From assembly GCA_017451525.1 (NCBI GenBank), contig JAFTOD010000002.1, positions 1 to 64,000 of the forward strand: a stretch of DNA of 64,000 nt. The letters are read 5' to 3'. This DNA comes from Paludibacteraceae bacterium (GTDB lineage: Bacteria > Bacteroidota > Bacteroidia > Bacteroidales > Paludibacteraceae). Below, piece by piece: positions 34,338 to 43,174 of the stretch. The translations under genes were made by a program, and so were the position numbers. The notes under the pieces are model-generated. The model saw only the letters and a list, made by a program, of their open reading frames with translations, did no database searches and was not told the origin of the DNA. Position 1 is the first letter of the stretch; every line of letters starts with the position of its first letter.

Positions 34338-35591
34338 ATGAGTAACAACAAATCCAACATCCTCCCTATCGTAGTGATGTTCTTATTGTTCTTTATGATT
34401 GCCTTCGTTACCAATTTTGCAGGTTCGATGGGCGTAATCGTAAAAACACAGTTTGGCGCCAGCAACGCGATGGCGCAGTTAGGTACATTGGCTAACTTCA
34501 TTGCGTATGCAGTGATGGGTGTGCCAGCAGGTATCATTTTGAAACGTAAAGGTTATAAATTCACCTCTCTATTGGCGGTATCTGTGGGCTTTATAGGTGT
34601 AGGTGTACAATGGTTGAGCGGATATGCCGAGAGTTTCGGCGTGTACGTATTGGGCGCATTCATTGCAGGTTTCTCCATGTGCTTGCTCAATATCGTAGTC
34701 AACCCAATGCTCAATACCCTTGGTGGCGGTGGCAAACGCGGTAACCAATTGATTCAATTCGGTGGCTCGTGTAACTCCATCGGTGGTACCTTGGCTCCAA
34801 TCATTTTGGGTTATCTGATAGGTGGTAGCGCTGCTGCGGCACAAGTAGGCGATGCGGCTCCTGCTATGTTGGCAGCAATGCTCATCTTCTTGCTGGCATT
34901 TGTGATTATCTCCTTGACCAAGATTCCTGAACCACATATCGAGACGCCAGAACAACGCGCTGCTGCCAAGGCAAATAAAGACCAATATAGCCCACTTAGC
35001 TTCCGTCACTTTGTGTTGGGTGCTATCGCTATCTTCTTCTACGTGGGCGTTGAGGTAGGTATTCCTAACACAGCCAACCTATATATGTCCAACAACCCTG
35101 CTGTAGGTCCTGCCATTGCAGGTACCGTAGTGGGCTTATATTGGCTAATGATGATGTGTGGTCGTCTATTGGGCGGTGCTATCGGTGGTAAGGTGAGCAG
35201 CAAGGCTATGTTGGTAGCGGTATCTTCATTGGCAATTGTGATGTTGCTTTGCGTGATGTTCTTCCCAGAGACATGGGTGGTAGCCTTCAAAGGTATCGAA
35301 TTGCCAGTGAGCATGATTCTGATGTTCCTATGCGGTTTGATGACCAGTGTGATGTGGGGCGCAATCTTCAACCTCGCAGCCGAAGGATTGGGCAAATACA
35401 CCCCAGCAGCCAGTGGTATCTTCATGGCATTGGTTTGCGGTGGCGGTATCTTGCCATTCTTCCAAAACCTCTTGGCTGACCATACCAACTACCTCATTTC
35501 CTACATCGTACCAATCGCAGGTTTGCTCTACATTCTCTTCTATGCCCTCATTGGTAGCAAGAACGTAAACAAAGATATTCCTACAGAATAA
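34338..35591 (+). CDS. MFS sugar transporter (FucP/glucose-galactose type)
   Basis: I start at the ATG at 34338, giving 417 residues; an upstream TTG would add a Gln-rich stretch made of the repeat array. About twelve membrane helices are visible. Family traits include FVTNFAGSMGVIVKTQFG near the N-terminus, GVPAGIILKRKGYKF (the MFS loop 2-3 motif), MCLLNIVVNPMLNTLGG and FFYVGVEVGIPNTANLYM. The protein should import a hexose with H+ across the inner membrane. The ROK kinase gene follows after 39 bp, which fits import followed by phosphorylation. In Bacteroidota this pair usually serves glucose or mannose-type sugars; the exact sugar is not readable. Confidence 0.88.
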   Translation: MSNNKSNILPIVVMFLLFFMIAFVTNFAGSMGVIVKTQFGASNAMAQLGTLANFIAYAVMGVPAGIILKRKGYKFTSLLAVSVGFIGVGVQWLSGYAESFGVYVLGAFIAGFSMCLLNIVVNPMLNTLGGGGKRGNQLIQFGGSCNSIGGTLAPIILGYLIGGSAAAAQVGDAAPAMLAAMLIFLLAFVIISLTKIPEPHIETPEQRAAAKANKDQYSPLSFRHFVLGAIAIFFYVGVEVGIPNTANLYMSNNPAVGPAIAGTVVGLYWLMMMCGRLLGGAIGGKVSSKAMLVAVSSLAIVMLLCVMFFPETWVVAFKGIELPVSMILMFLCGLMTSVMWGAIFNLAAEGLGKYTPAASGIFMALVCGGGILPFFQNLLADHTNYLISYIVPIAGLLYILFYALIGSKNVNKDIPTE

Positions 35592-35625
35592 TTCATCATT
35601 CAAAATTCATAATTCATAATTAACT
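35591..35625. repeat. 7-bp micro-tandem array before the ROK kinase
   Basis: Five heptamers are ATTCATC, ATTCAAA, ATTCATA, ATTCATA, ATTAACT. They fill nearly the whole 39-base gap between the MFS and kinase genes. Confidence 0.75.
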
Positions 35626-35630
35626 AAGTT

Positions 35631-36590
35631 ATGCAAAAGAAACCTTATGTATTAGGCCTTGATATGGGTGGCACAAACTCCGTATTGGGCGTTGTAGATG
35701 CACGTGGCCATGTATTGGCACGTACTTCCATCAAAACACAAGCTTATCCAAACATCAATGACTACGTGAATGCACTGTACGACGAAGCAATCAAAATCGT
35801 TGATTCAGTAGGCGGTATGGATTTGATTCGCGGTATTGGTGCAGGTGTACCAAACGGCAACTACTATACTGGTATGATTGAGGGCGCTATGAACTTGCCT
35901 TGGCAATCTGTACCATTTGCTCAACTCATGACCGACCGCTTCGGTGTCCCATGTAAGATTACCAACGACGCCAACGCTGCGGCTATGGGTGAGATGACCT
36001 ACGGTGCTGCTCGTGGTATGAAGAACTTCATCATGATTACTTTGGGTACAGGTGTAGGTTCGGGTATCGTTGTAGATGGCAAAGTGGTGTATGGTCACGA
36101 CGGTTTTGCGGGCGAGTTAGGTCACACATGCGCTGTGCGTGGTGAGGAGGGTCGTCCTTGCAACTGCGGCAAGAAGGGCTGCCTTGAAGCGTATGCTTCG
36201 GCTACTGGCGTAGCGCGTACAGCTAAAGAGATTATATCTTCTACCACCAAGGAAACCGTGCTTCGCAATCTTGACATCGATGCTATTACCTCAAAAGACG
36301 TATATGATGCTGCTGAACAAGGTGACGAAGTAGCCAAGGAGATTTTTGACTACACAGGCACTATTCTGGGTCAGCAATTGGCAGATTTCATCGCTTTCAG
36401 TGCACCAGAGGCAATTGTGATGTTTGGTGGCTTGACCAAGTCTGGTCATTGGATCAAAGACCCAGTAGAGAAGGCTATGAATGACAACGTGCTTCCTTTG
36501 TGGCGCAACAAGGTGCAAGTGCTCTTCTCTGATTTGAAAGAGGCAGATGCTGCTGTATTAGGTGCGTCAGCATTGGCTTGGGGAGATTGA
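35631..36590 (+). CDS. ROK-family sugar kinase (glucokinase-like)
   Basis: The protein is 319 residues. The phosphate-binding GLDMGGTNSVLGVVD is at the N-terminus. The substrate loop is GVPNGNYYTGMIEGAMNLPW, and the catalytic-base region is ITNDANAAAMGEM. The ROK signature with zinc ligands is in GELGHTCAV and CNCGKKGCLEAYAS. ROK kinases phosphorylate glucose, mannose, N-acetyl-hexosamines or fructose. No HTH domain is present, so it is an enzyme and not a NagC/Mlc-type repressor. It follows the sugar transporter gene and probably traps its substrate inside the cell. Confidence 0.93.
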   Translation: MQKKPYVLGLDMGGTNSVLGVVDARGHVLARTSIKTQAYPNINDYVNALYDEAIKIVDSVGGMDLIRGIGAGVPNGNYYTGMIEGAMNLPWQSVPFAQLMTDRFGVPCKITNDANAAAMGEMTYGAARGMKNFIMITLGTGVGSGIVVDGKVVYGHDGFAGELGHTCAVRGEEGRPCNCGKKGCLEAYASATGVARTAKEIISSTTKETVLRNLDIDAITSKDVYDAAEQGDEVAKEIFDYTGTILGQQLADFIAFSAPEAIVMFGGLTKSGHWIKDPVEKAMNDNVLPLWRNKVQVLFSDLKEADAAVLGASALAWGD

Positions 36591-36613
36591 TGATTATTTA
36601 GATCAGCACAGCG

Positions 36614-36673
36614 CTCTCCAGCGAAGCGCTCTACAACAAAGTGCTCTTCAGCGAAGCGCTCTACAACAAAGTG
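36614..36673. repeat. 30-bp in-frame tandem duplication at the deacetylase start
   Basis: Two 30-base units (36614-36643 and 36644-36673) differ at one base. As 30 is a multiple of three, it repeats the peptide SEALYNKV in the frame of the following gene. Confidence 0.85.
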
Positions 36674-37294
36674 ATCTGTAAACTATTATATCAATTCCCT
36701 ACGTGGCTACAACGCCTCTATAGTGGCGTTGTATGGCGAATGAATCCATCATCGAAGGTCGTCTATCTGACCTTCGATGATGGACCTATTCCTGAATGTA
36801 CGCCTCAAGTACTGAAAATACTGGCGCAGTATGGTGTGAAAGCTACATTCTTTATGGTAGGTGAAAATGCAGAACGCTATCCTGAACTATTAGCACAAGT
36901 TCGTGCAGCAGGACATGCGATAGGCAATCATACCTACCATCACTTAAAAGGGTATAAAACCTGTACCCATACTTACGTGCAAGATGCTGAGCGAGCGAAC
37001 AACATCTTGCAGACAACCTTATTCCGTCCGCCACATGGACGCATGAAATATTCGCAAAAGAAAGCACTCCGTTTAGCGGGGCAGACTATTTATTTGTGGG
37101 ATGTACTCACACATGACTACAATCCATGCTATAGCGTAGAGAAAATGCTGTCAGTAGTACAGCGATGCACGCGCAACGGCAGTATTATTGTCATGCACGA
37201 CTCCCTGAAGGCTAAAGATAGGATGTTGCTACTACTGCCTTTGGTCATTGAATGGCTGCAACGAGAAGGATACCAATTAGGAGTGTTAGATTAA
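36641..37294 (+). CDS. polysaccharide deacetylase (NodB-like, CE4)
   Basis: The protein is up to 217 residues. The NodB domain begins at VVYLTFDDGP (catalytic and metal Asp pair) and continues with IGNHTYHHL (metal His pair), FRPPHGR and IIVMHDS. It removes N- or O-acetyl groups from a polysaccharide such as peptidoglycan or another cell-surface glycan. The start is uncertain: there is no ATG before residue 34, and the likely starts are the GTG codons at 36641 and 36671, each within the 30-bp duplication. There is no signal peptide, only a short amphipathic N-terminus, as in many Bacteroidota homologues. The Ig-like lipoprotein gene follows after 12 bases. Confidence 0.88.
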   Translation: MLFSEALYNKVICKLLYQFPTWLQRLYSGVVWRMNPSSKVVYLTFDDGPIPECTPQVLKILAQYGVKATFFMVGENAERYPELLAQVRAAGHAIGNHTYHHLKGYKTCTHTYVQDAERANNILQTTLFRPPHGRMKYSQKKALRLAGQTIYLWDVLTHDYNPCYSVEKMLSVVQRCTRNGSIIVMHDSLKAKDRMLLLLPLVIEWLQREGYQLGVLD

Positions 37295-37306
37295 ATTGGC
37301 TTGAAA

Positions 37307-39190
37307 ATGAATAGAATATCTACATATATATACGCATTATTGGTTGGAGCAATACTGTCATCATGCGCCAATCGCGGTCAAGGTCCACAAGGTGGACCGC
37401 GCGACACCATTCCTCCTACTGTTCTCAAAGAGGTACCGCTCAATGGCACATTGCACTTCACGGGCAAAGAGGTGCAAGTGTATTTCGACGAGTATATCCA
37501 ACTTGATGATGTAGCCAACAAAGTACTCATATCCCCTCCTCAGCAGAATCCGCCAGAGGTCAAGGCCATTGGCAAACACCTTTCAGTAGTCTTCATGGAG
37601 GACTTACAAGACTCTACCACCTACACCATCGACTTCGGGTCTGCCATCTGCGATTACAACGAGAAGACGCCACTCACTGGTTATGTCTTCTCTTTCTCCA
37701 CAGGCGATGTCATTGACTCGCTTTCCATCTCAGGCACCATCTACGATGCCTCTAACCTAAACCCCGTACCCGATGTGCTGGTAGGTATCCATCGCAATCA
37801 TCACGATTCAGCGTTCTCTACCCTGCCTTTCACGCGCATCACACGCGCCAATGCAGAGGGTGAATTCACCATTCACAATATCCAGCCAGGCACCTATCGC
37901 ATCTATGCGCTCAACGACATTAGCCGCGATTTCCTCTATCAACCAGGCGAGGCTTTTGCTTTTGCCGATTCACTCATCACGCCTTATTGCACCGTCGATA
38001 TCCACACCGACACCATCTGGCGCGATACGCTTGGCATCGACTCTATCTCGGGCGACACACTCTTCACACGCCTTGTGGACTCCACCTTTGTTCATCCAGT
38101 CACGCATTTCTATCCCGACTCACTCTTGCTATGGTATTTCGAAGAGGCCAAGCAACGTCAGTATTTCCAGAAGATCTCGCGCGAGGAGCAACATGCTTTC
38201 ACCCTCATCTTCGCTGCGCCACAAGACTCCATGCCGCTCATTCGCGCCTTGCGACCATCTGAAGTAGATTCGCTGGGCAACGATTCTGCTTGGGTCAATT
38301 GCCTCGACTATGCCCTCTTGCAGACTTCTACGCATTTCGACACCATTACCTATTGGCTCACCGACTCGCTTGCCATATCCCAAGATAGTATCTATCTGCA
38401 AATGCAATATATGGTTTCCGACTCGCTCTATAATCTTGTCCCTCAGACAGATACCCTTCTTGCCGTATATCGCCATCCACGCCTCTCGGAGAAAGCTCGC
38501 GAGGCATATATGCGCAACAAACTCTCGCGCAAACTCGAACTCAAGTCCAATGCTTCGTCCAAGTTCGAGATATACGACACCCTTCGTATCATTTCCGCAT
38601 TCCCATTGGATTCTGTGCATGAGGAGATGTTCCATCTTTCACAGAAGGTAGATACTCTTATGCAGCCTATTCCTTTCCAACTCATCAAATGCGATTCTAT
38701 CGCTATGAACTACTACGTTGTTGCAGCACTACAACCCGAGCAGTCCTACCACCTAACCATTGATTCTGCGGCTGTGCGGGATATCTATGGCGTTTGCAAT
38801 GATAGCACCGATATGAAGATTCGCCTTAAGGCACTCAACGAATACGCTTCATTAACCGTCAAACTCACGCATTTCGACCCTCAGGCACGTATCCAATTGC
38901 TCAACGAGAAAGATGTTGTGGTGCGCGAACTGCCCGCATTGCCAGAAGGCACCAAGTTCGAATACCTCGCAGCTTCTACATTCTATCTCCGTATGTATAT
39001 CGACCGCAATGGTGATGGCAAATGGACGACTGGAGATTGGTTGCTACATCGTCAACCAGAGCCCGTTTACTACTACCCATCCAAACTCAAACTGCGTGCT
39101 AACTGGGATTTCGAGGAGAACTTCGACCACCTTGCCATTCCGCAAGTACAGTCCAAACCAAAATCCCTCACAGGCAAACCAAAAAAATAA
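37307..39190 (+). CDS. Ig-like (Big_5) lipoprotein
   Basis: I start at the ATG at 37307 (627 residues); a TTG lies two codons earlier. The lipoprotein signal is ALLVGAILSSC. Residues of about 35-135 form the Big_5 Ig-like domain (DTIPPTVLKEVPLNGTLHF, VQVYFDEYIQL, TIDFGSAICDYNEKTPLTGY). A carboxypeptidase-regulatory-like domain follows (ANAEGEFTIHNIQPGTYRIYAL). The rest is a large beta-rich part with several Asp-Ser-Leu motifs. The C-terminus is a conserved block (YIDRNGDGKWTTGDWLLHRQPEPVYYYP, shown here only as landmarks). This architecture is common and essential-looking in Bacteroidota, with no assigned role; an envelope or gliding/T9SS-related function has been guessed. Confidence 0.8.
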   Translation: MNRISTYIYALLVGAILSSCANRGQGPQGGPRDTIPPTVLKEVPLNGTLHFTGKEVQVYFDEYIQLDDVANKVLISPPQQNPPEVKAIGKHLSVVFMEDLQDSTTYTIDFGSAICDYNEKTPLTGYVFSFSTGDVIDSLSISGTIYDASNLNPVPDVLVGIHRNHHDSAFSTLPFTRITRANAEGEFTIHNIQPGTYRIYALNDISRDFLYQPGEAFAFADSLITPYCTVDIHTDTIWRDTLGIDSISGDTLFTRLVDSTFVHPVTHFYPDSLLLWYFEEAKQRQYFQKISREEQHAFTLIFAAPQDSMPLIRALRPSEVDSLGNDSAWVNCLDYALLQTSTHFDTITYWLTDSLAISQDSIYLQMQYMVSDSLYNLVPQTDTLLAVYRHPRLSEKAREAYMRNKLSRKLELKSNASSKFEIYDTLRIISAFPLDSVHEEMFHLSQKVDTLMQPIPFQLIKCDSIAMNYYVVAALQPEQSYHLTIDSAAVRDIYGVCNDSTDMKIRLKALNEYASLTVKLTHFDPQARIQLLNEKDVVVRELPALPEGTKFEYLAASTFYLRMYIDRNGDGKWTTGDWLLHRQPEPVYYYPSKLKLRANWDFEENFDHLAIPQVQSKPKSLTGKPKK

Positions 39191-39225
39191 CTGTCAACTC
39201 TCAACTGCCCCCTGTCAACTGCAAA
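39191..39225. repeat. 7-bp micro-tandem array before pnuC
   Basis: Five heptamers are CTGTCAA, CTCTCAA, CTGCCCC, CTGTCAA, CTGCAAA. They begin right at the previous stop codon. The pnuC reading frame stays open through part of it. Confidence 0.65.
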
Positions 39226-39253
39226 ATTCACATATCCCTTCCTCATTCTTGGC

Positions 39254-39862
39254 TTGTTGATTCAGGTCATCACTTTCGTGCTCATGCCCGACAATCCGTG
39301 GTCGTTGGTTAGCGGTATGTTAGGAATCTGTTCGGTGGTATTGAGCGCACAGGGCAATATCCTCACTTTCCTCTTTGGCTTTGCGCAAGTAGGCACCTAC
39401 ACCTACCTCTGCTGCTTAGAGCGCTTCTATGCCGAGATTGCGCTCAATGTGTTCTATTTCCTAACAATGATTTATGGTGTCTTTGTTTGGCATCGCCGTC
39501 TGCAAAAGCAGTCCTTGCAAGTGCATACGCGTGTTATATCTCCGCGCTGGATGCTAATCATATCCATTGCTCTTTTGCTGCTCTCTTTGCTCACGGGCTG
39601 GCTGCTACAGTGTTTCACCGACGACCCTCAGCCCTACCTCGATGCCTTCACTACCGTCCCAGCCATACTCGCACAAATATTGATGGTACTTGCTTATCGC
39701 GAGCAGTGGTATTTATGGCTCTTTGTCGATATCTTGGCTACAATCATGTGGCTCCGTGCAGGTAACTACTGCATGGCTGCCCAGTACGCCTTCTGGTGCG
39801 CCAACTGTGTGTATGGTTATATCCAATGGACTCGTTCATTGGAGCCACAACCCGATAAATGA
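39254..39862 (+). CDS. pnuC: nicotinamide riboside transporter PnuC
   Basis: From the TTG at 39254 the protein is 202 residues with about seven membrane helices. Family motifs are NPWSLVSGMLGICSVVLSAQG, FLFGFAQVGTYTYLC, FYAEIALNVFYF and YLWLFVDILATIMWL, with the tryptophan/asparagine residues that bind nicotinamide riboside. PnuC takes up NAD precursors by facilitated diffusion. The start is unclear: the frame is open further upstream (TAKFTYPFLILGL would complete helix 1) but offers no ATG. A CTG at 39212 inside the heptamer array is a candidate. The gene is in a run of same-strand envelope genes. Confidence 0.88.
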   Translation: MLIQVITFVLMPDNPWSLVSGMLGICSVVLSAQGNILTFLFGFAQVGTYTYLCCLERFYAEIALNVFYFLTMIYGVFVWHRRLQKQSLQVHTRVISPRWMLIISIALLLLSLLTGWLLQCFTDDPQPYLDAFTTVPAILAQILMVLAYREQWYLWLFVDILATIMWLRAGNYCMAAQYAFWCANCVYGYIQWTRSLEPQPDK

Positions 39863-39926
39863 TAACACGTCATTTTTAAATATTTCTTGCGAGCTTTTTA
39901 CAACTATTCAAATTTTGAGAACCTTC

Positions 39927-41144
39927 ATGAAACATATCCATCTTCTCCTCCTCGCCTGCTTCATACTCTCCCCCGCGTGGGCATGTACCTCTTTTATCAT
40001 ATCTGGCAAAGCTACGCCATCGGGGCGTCCTATGATGTTCAAGCATCGCGATACCGACGAACTGAACAACCGTATTGCCTATTTCCAAGGCGAGAAATAT
40101 GCCTTCATCGGACTGATGAACGCGCCCACTTTGGGTGGTGAAGTATGGTCTGGTGTCAACGAAGCGGGCTTTTGTATCATGAATACCGCTTCATACAACC
40201 TGCGCGAAGATACACTCCAATGTCAGATGGACCGCGAAGGTGAACTCATGTATCACGCTCTCGCGTCGTGTGCTACGATTGCCGATTTCGAACAATGGCT
40301 CACCACATACCCCCAGCCGTGGGGCGTGGAAGCCAACTTCGGCATTATTGATGCACAGGGTGGGGCAGCATACTACGAGATGAACAATACCCACTATATC
40401 AAATACGATGTCAATGCCGAGCAATCGGGCTATCGAGTAGTTACCAATTTCTCTTTTGCAGGGCGTTACGAAGATTACGAGGGCTACGAACGTTACCTCA
40501 CCGCTTCTGCCATCATGCAGGAGGCATTCTCACCTCAGCGGGAGTTTTCAGCTACGGAGGTGCTTAACCGCTTTTCGCGTCAGTATCGTCATGAGTTGCT
40601 GGGAGTTAATATCTCTGCCAACAATGCACCTGACTATATGGTGGACCAAGATTTTATTCCACGTCGCATCACCTCTGCCATGATTGTTTTCGAAGGTGTG
40701 AAAGCAGGCGATGACCCCTTGCACACCGTCATGTGGACTGCTCTGGGGTATCCTGCTTGCGCGGTGGCTATTCCGCTGCTTGTGCATAGTGCGCACCTTC
40801 CTCATTATATGCTCGCGCGCGATGCCGATAATCTCCATAGCGAGATGTGCGATGCTTCTTTAGCAATCAAAAATCAATGGGCTTTCCCGCTGCATATCAG
40901 CAATGGCAACCGCTATATCGCAACCCAAACTATCTTGCGTGGCACAGCCGACAAACCTGCACTGCTTACCTGTACCCAGCAGGTGGAGCAAGTCATCCAT
41001 TCAGACTTCCTTCCGCTATACCAGCAATGGACCACGGGCGCCATCTCTGACCAAGCCTTTTGGCAGTCATACGACCAAATGGCAACTTCGTGGATGCAAC
41101 AATACTACCAAACTTTCCAGCCGTATCTGCCAAATGCGAAATAA
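39927..41144 (+). CDS. secreted Ntn-type amidase (C45/choloylglycine hydrolase-like)
   Basis: I start at the ATG at 39927 (405 residues), outside pnuC; the signal peptide ends at SPAWA. Cleavage there would expose Cys20 (CTSFIISG), the expected N-terminal nucleophile of this amidase superfamily. The sequence has no lipobox (Trp at -2). Supporting motifs are MFKHRDTDELNN, WSGVNEAGFCIMN and VEANFGIIDAQGGAAYYEM. Relatives hydrolyse linear amides such as bile-salt conjugates, acyl-homoserine lactones, penicillin V or N-acyl amino acids; the substrate here is open. It stands alone between pnuC and the yceD-rpmF unit. A periplasmic location is likely. Confidence 0.8.
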   Translation: MKHIHLLLLACFILSPAWACTSFIISGKATPSGRPMMFKHRDTDELNNRIAYFQGEKYAFIGLMNAPTLGGEVWSGVNEAGFCIMNTASYNLREDTLQCQMDREGELMYHALASCATIADFEQWLTTYPQPWGVEANFGIIDAQGGAAYYEMNNTHYIKYDVNAEQSGYRVVTNFSFAGRYEDYEGYERYLTASAIMQEAFSPQREFSATEVLNRFSRQYRHELLGVNISANNAPDYMVDQDFIPRRITSAMIVFEGVKAGDDPLHTVMWTALGYPACAVAIPLLVHSAHLPHYMLARDADNLHSEMCDASLAIKNQWAFPLHISNGNRYIATQTILRGTADKPALLTCTQQVEQVIHSDFLPLYQQWTTGAISDQAFWQSYDQMATSWMQQYYQTFQPYLPNAK

Positions 41145-41166
41145 TTTCTAAAAAATCGCACAAAGA

Positions 41167-41198
41167 TTTGCGTATTTCAGAAAAATGTAGTACCTTTG
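41167..41198 (+). promoter_or_regulatory. promoter of the yceD-rpmF transcript
   Basis: TTTG at 41167-41170 and TACCTTTG at 41191-41198 have a 20-bp spacer. The start codon at 41228 follows closely. Confidence 0.75.
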
Positions 41199-41227
41199 CA
41201 TGCTGATTTTGCAGAATTGTGTTCGTA

Positions 41228-41662
41228 ATGAGCGAGAAAACACCGCATACCATCCTGTTGGATAAATTGGAGTTGGGTGAGCATCTTTTTGATTTTCAGT
41301 TGGATAGCTCATATTTTGCTACCATTGATGGCTCCGAGTTGCTGGGCGGATTGGTGGATGTGAAGGCGCGTCTCTTGCTGCATGAAGACGATTTTGAGGT
41401 GGACTTGGATATCGTAGGGCAGGTGCAAGTGACCTGCGACCGTTGTCTCGATGCGATGGACGTAGAGGTGGATATCTACGAAGAGAACATCGACTTGGAG
41501 GAAGATACCAAGCAACTTGACCTCGCATGGTTGGCTTACGAATTGATTATTGTGAATCTCCCGCTGGTGCATAGTCACCAAGATGGTGGTTGCAATCCCG
41601 AAATGGATGCACTTCTCCAAGACCACCTCTGCGCCGAGCTGGATGATGACAGTGATATATAA
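41228..41662 (+). CDS. YceD/DUF177-family protein
   Basis: I start at the ATG at 41228 (144 residues); the GTG three codons earlier is less likely. The DUF177 core shows in VDVKARLLLHEDDFEVDLDI and VQVTCDRCLDAMDV (Cys-x-x-Cys pair), then CNPEMDALL with a last Cys. YceD proteins precede rpmF across bacteria and are linked to 23S rRNA or ribosome assembly, though the exact act is not clear. Here rpmF follows after 100 bases, the usual order. Confidence 0.88.
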   Translation: MSEKTPHTILLDKLELGEHLFDFQLDSSYFATIDGSELLGGLVDVKARLLLHEDDFEVDLDIVGQVQVTCDRCLDAMDVEVDIYEENIDLEEDTKQLDLAWLAYELIIVNLPLVHSHQDGGCNPEMDALLQDHLCAELDDDSDI

Positions 41663-41762
41663 TCGGGTGGAAAAGATACTGGACAGTCGTTCTGCGTGGC
41701 TGAGCCGATAGAATGGAAACCCTATACTACAATTAAAATAACTAATAAAACAATAAACAACT

Positions 41763-41948
41763 ATGGCACATCCAAAAAGAAGACAATCGCACACCAGACA
41801 AGCGAAACGTCGTACTCATGACAAAGCTAAAATGCCAGCTTTGGCACTTTGCCCTAACTGTGGCGCTCACTACATCTACCACACTATTTGCCCTACTTGC
41901 GGATACTATCGTGGTAAATTGGCTGTAGAGCAAGCTGCTGAGGCCTAA
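41763..41948 (+). CDS. rpmF: ribosomal protein bL32
   Basis: The 61-residue protein begins AHPKRRQSHTRQAKRRTHDK and carries two CPxC pairs (CPNCGAHY, CPTCGYYRGK) that form a zinc ribbon. It is a large-subunit ribosomal protein and so should be essential or nearly so. It follows yceD. In many genomes plsX and fabH come next, but here a pseudouridine synthase gene follows, behind a hairpin terminator. Confidence 0.97.
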   Translation: MAHPKRRQSHTRQAKRRTHDKAKMPALALCPNCGAHYIYHTICPTCGYYRGKLAVEQAAEA

Positions 41949-42006
41949 GTGTTGCGATTCGGCGTATGGCGTCGAGAGACGTACATGCCCCATTGACCCA
42001 ACAGTC

Positions 42007-42035
42007 ATAGGCTCTGAGCAATGCTTAGAGCCTAT
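42007..42035 (+). terminator. terminator-like hairpin after rpmF
   Basis: ATAGGCTCT and AGAGCCTAT pair around an 11-base loop that can itself close further (GAGCA with TGCTT). The tail is only weakly T-rich. Confidence 0.65.
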
Positions 42036-42073
42036 GGTTTGAAATACCACCAAGACCTTTCTTGAAAATCAAT

Positions 42074-42101
42074 CTTTAAACACTAAACACTCAACACTAA
42101 A
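42074..42101. repeat. 7-bp micro-tandem array before the pseudouridine synthase
   Basis: Four heptamers are CTTTAAA, CACTAAA, CACTCAA, CACTAAA, ending 10 bases before the ATG. The unit is the reverse complement of the arrays at 44398 and 45539. Confidence 0.78.
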
Positions 42102-42111
42102 CAAGATTATT

Positions 42112-43167
42112 ATGTTTGATCCAAACAATCGCACCCCACGTCGTCAGGGTGGCTACCGTCAGGATGAGAATCCGCGTGAGCAAAATGGCGCAACCATGTC
42201 GGCAGACGGAGCTTCTATTCGTCCTCGTTTTAATCCATCTTTCACACCCGCTGAAGGCGGTCGCAAACGTCAGCGTTTCACCCGTACTGCGGGAGCTACA
42301 CGTGCTGAGAAAGTAGAGCCAAGGCGCAATGCTTTTCGCCCTGATGGAGAACAATCTACCGAGCGCAACTTCCGTCCACGTCCAAAGCATAATGCAGGTG
42401 TCTATTCGCAACGCAAGCGTCAAGAATATCAAACCAAGTACGAAGATCCTACCAAGCCTATTCGCTTGAACAAATACCTCGCCAATGCAGGTATCTGCTC
42501 ACGTCGTGAGGCAGATGATTTCATACAAGCAGGTGTCATTTCTGTGAATGGTGAGGTAGTGGATAACCTAGGAGCTAAGGTACTGCCTACCGACAAGGTG
42601 ATGTTCCATGACCAGCCAGTTCGTCGCGAGCGCAAAGTATATATTCTGCTCAATAAACCTAAAAACACCGTCACCACTACCGACGACCCTGAAGAGCGTC
42701 ACACGGTGATGGATATCGTGCGCAATGCATGCGCCGAGCGTATCTATCCTGTAGGTCGTCTCGATCGCAATACTACGGGTGTATTGCTTTTGACCAACGA
42801 TGGTGATTTGGCGGCCAAACTCACTCACCCTAAGTTTGGCAAGAAGAAGATCTATGCTGTCACCCTCGATCGTGATTTTGACGAGGCTGACGAGGCACTA
42901 TTGCGCGCAGGTGTCATCCTCGATGATGAGAAGATTGTGCCCGATGCACTCGAGTTCCCACAAGAGGACCGCAAGCATATTGGTCTTGAGATTCACTCTG
43001 GGCAAAACCGCGTAGTGCGCCGTATGTTTGAGAAGGTGGGCTACAAGGTGACCAAACTCGACCGTGTGTCCTTTGCAGGACTCACCAAGAAGAATGTTGC
43101 ACGTGGCAAATACCGCTTCCTTACCCCCAAGGAGGTAGCTATGCTTCAAATGGGCGCATTCGAATAA
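42112..43167 (+). CDS. RluB/RsuA-family pseudouridine synthase
   Basis: The protein is 351 residues. Residues 1-115 are Arg/Pro/Asn-rich and disordered, an extension common in Bacteroidota. An S4 RNA-binding domain follows (IRLNKYLANAGICSRREADD). The catalytic domain has VYPVGRLDRNTTGVLLLTND-type sequence, with the essential Asp in GRLDRNT near residue 225, and GQNRVVRRMFE. The enzyme turns a specific uridine of 23S (RluB/RluE-like) or 16S (RsuA-like) rRNA into pseudouridine; the large-subunit role is more likely given the disordered tail and bL32 next door. A terminator follows at 43175. Confidence 0.88.
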   Translation: MFDPNNRTPRRQGGYRQDENPREQNGATMSADGASIRPRFNPSFTPAEGGRKRQRFTRTAGATRAEKVEPRRNAFRPDGEQSTERNFRPRPKHNAGVYSQRKRQEYQTKYEDPTKPIRLNKYLANAGICSRREADDFIQAGVISVNGEVVDNLGAKVLPTDKVMFHDQPVRRERKVYILLNKPKNTVTTTDDPEERHTVMDIVRNACAERIYPVGRLDRNTTGVLLLTNDGDLAAKLTHPKFGKKKIYAVTLDRDFDEADEALLRAGVILDDEKIVPDALEFPQEDRKHIGLEIHSGQNRVVRRMFEKVGYKVTKLDRVSFAGLTKKNVARGKYRFLTPKEVAMLQMGAFE

Positions 43168-43174
43168 TATCTTA

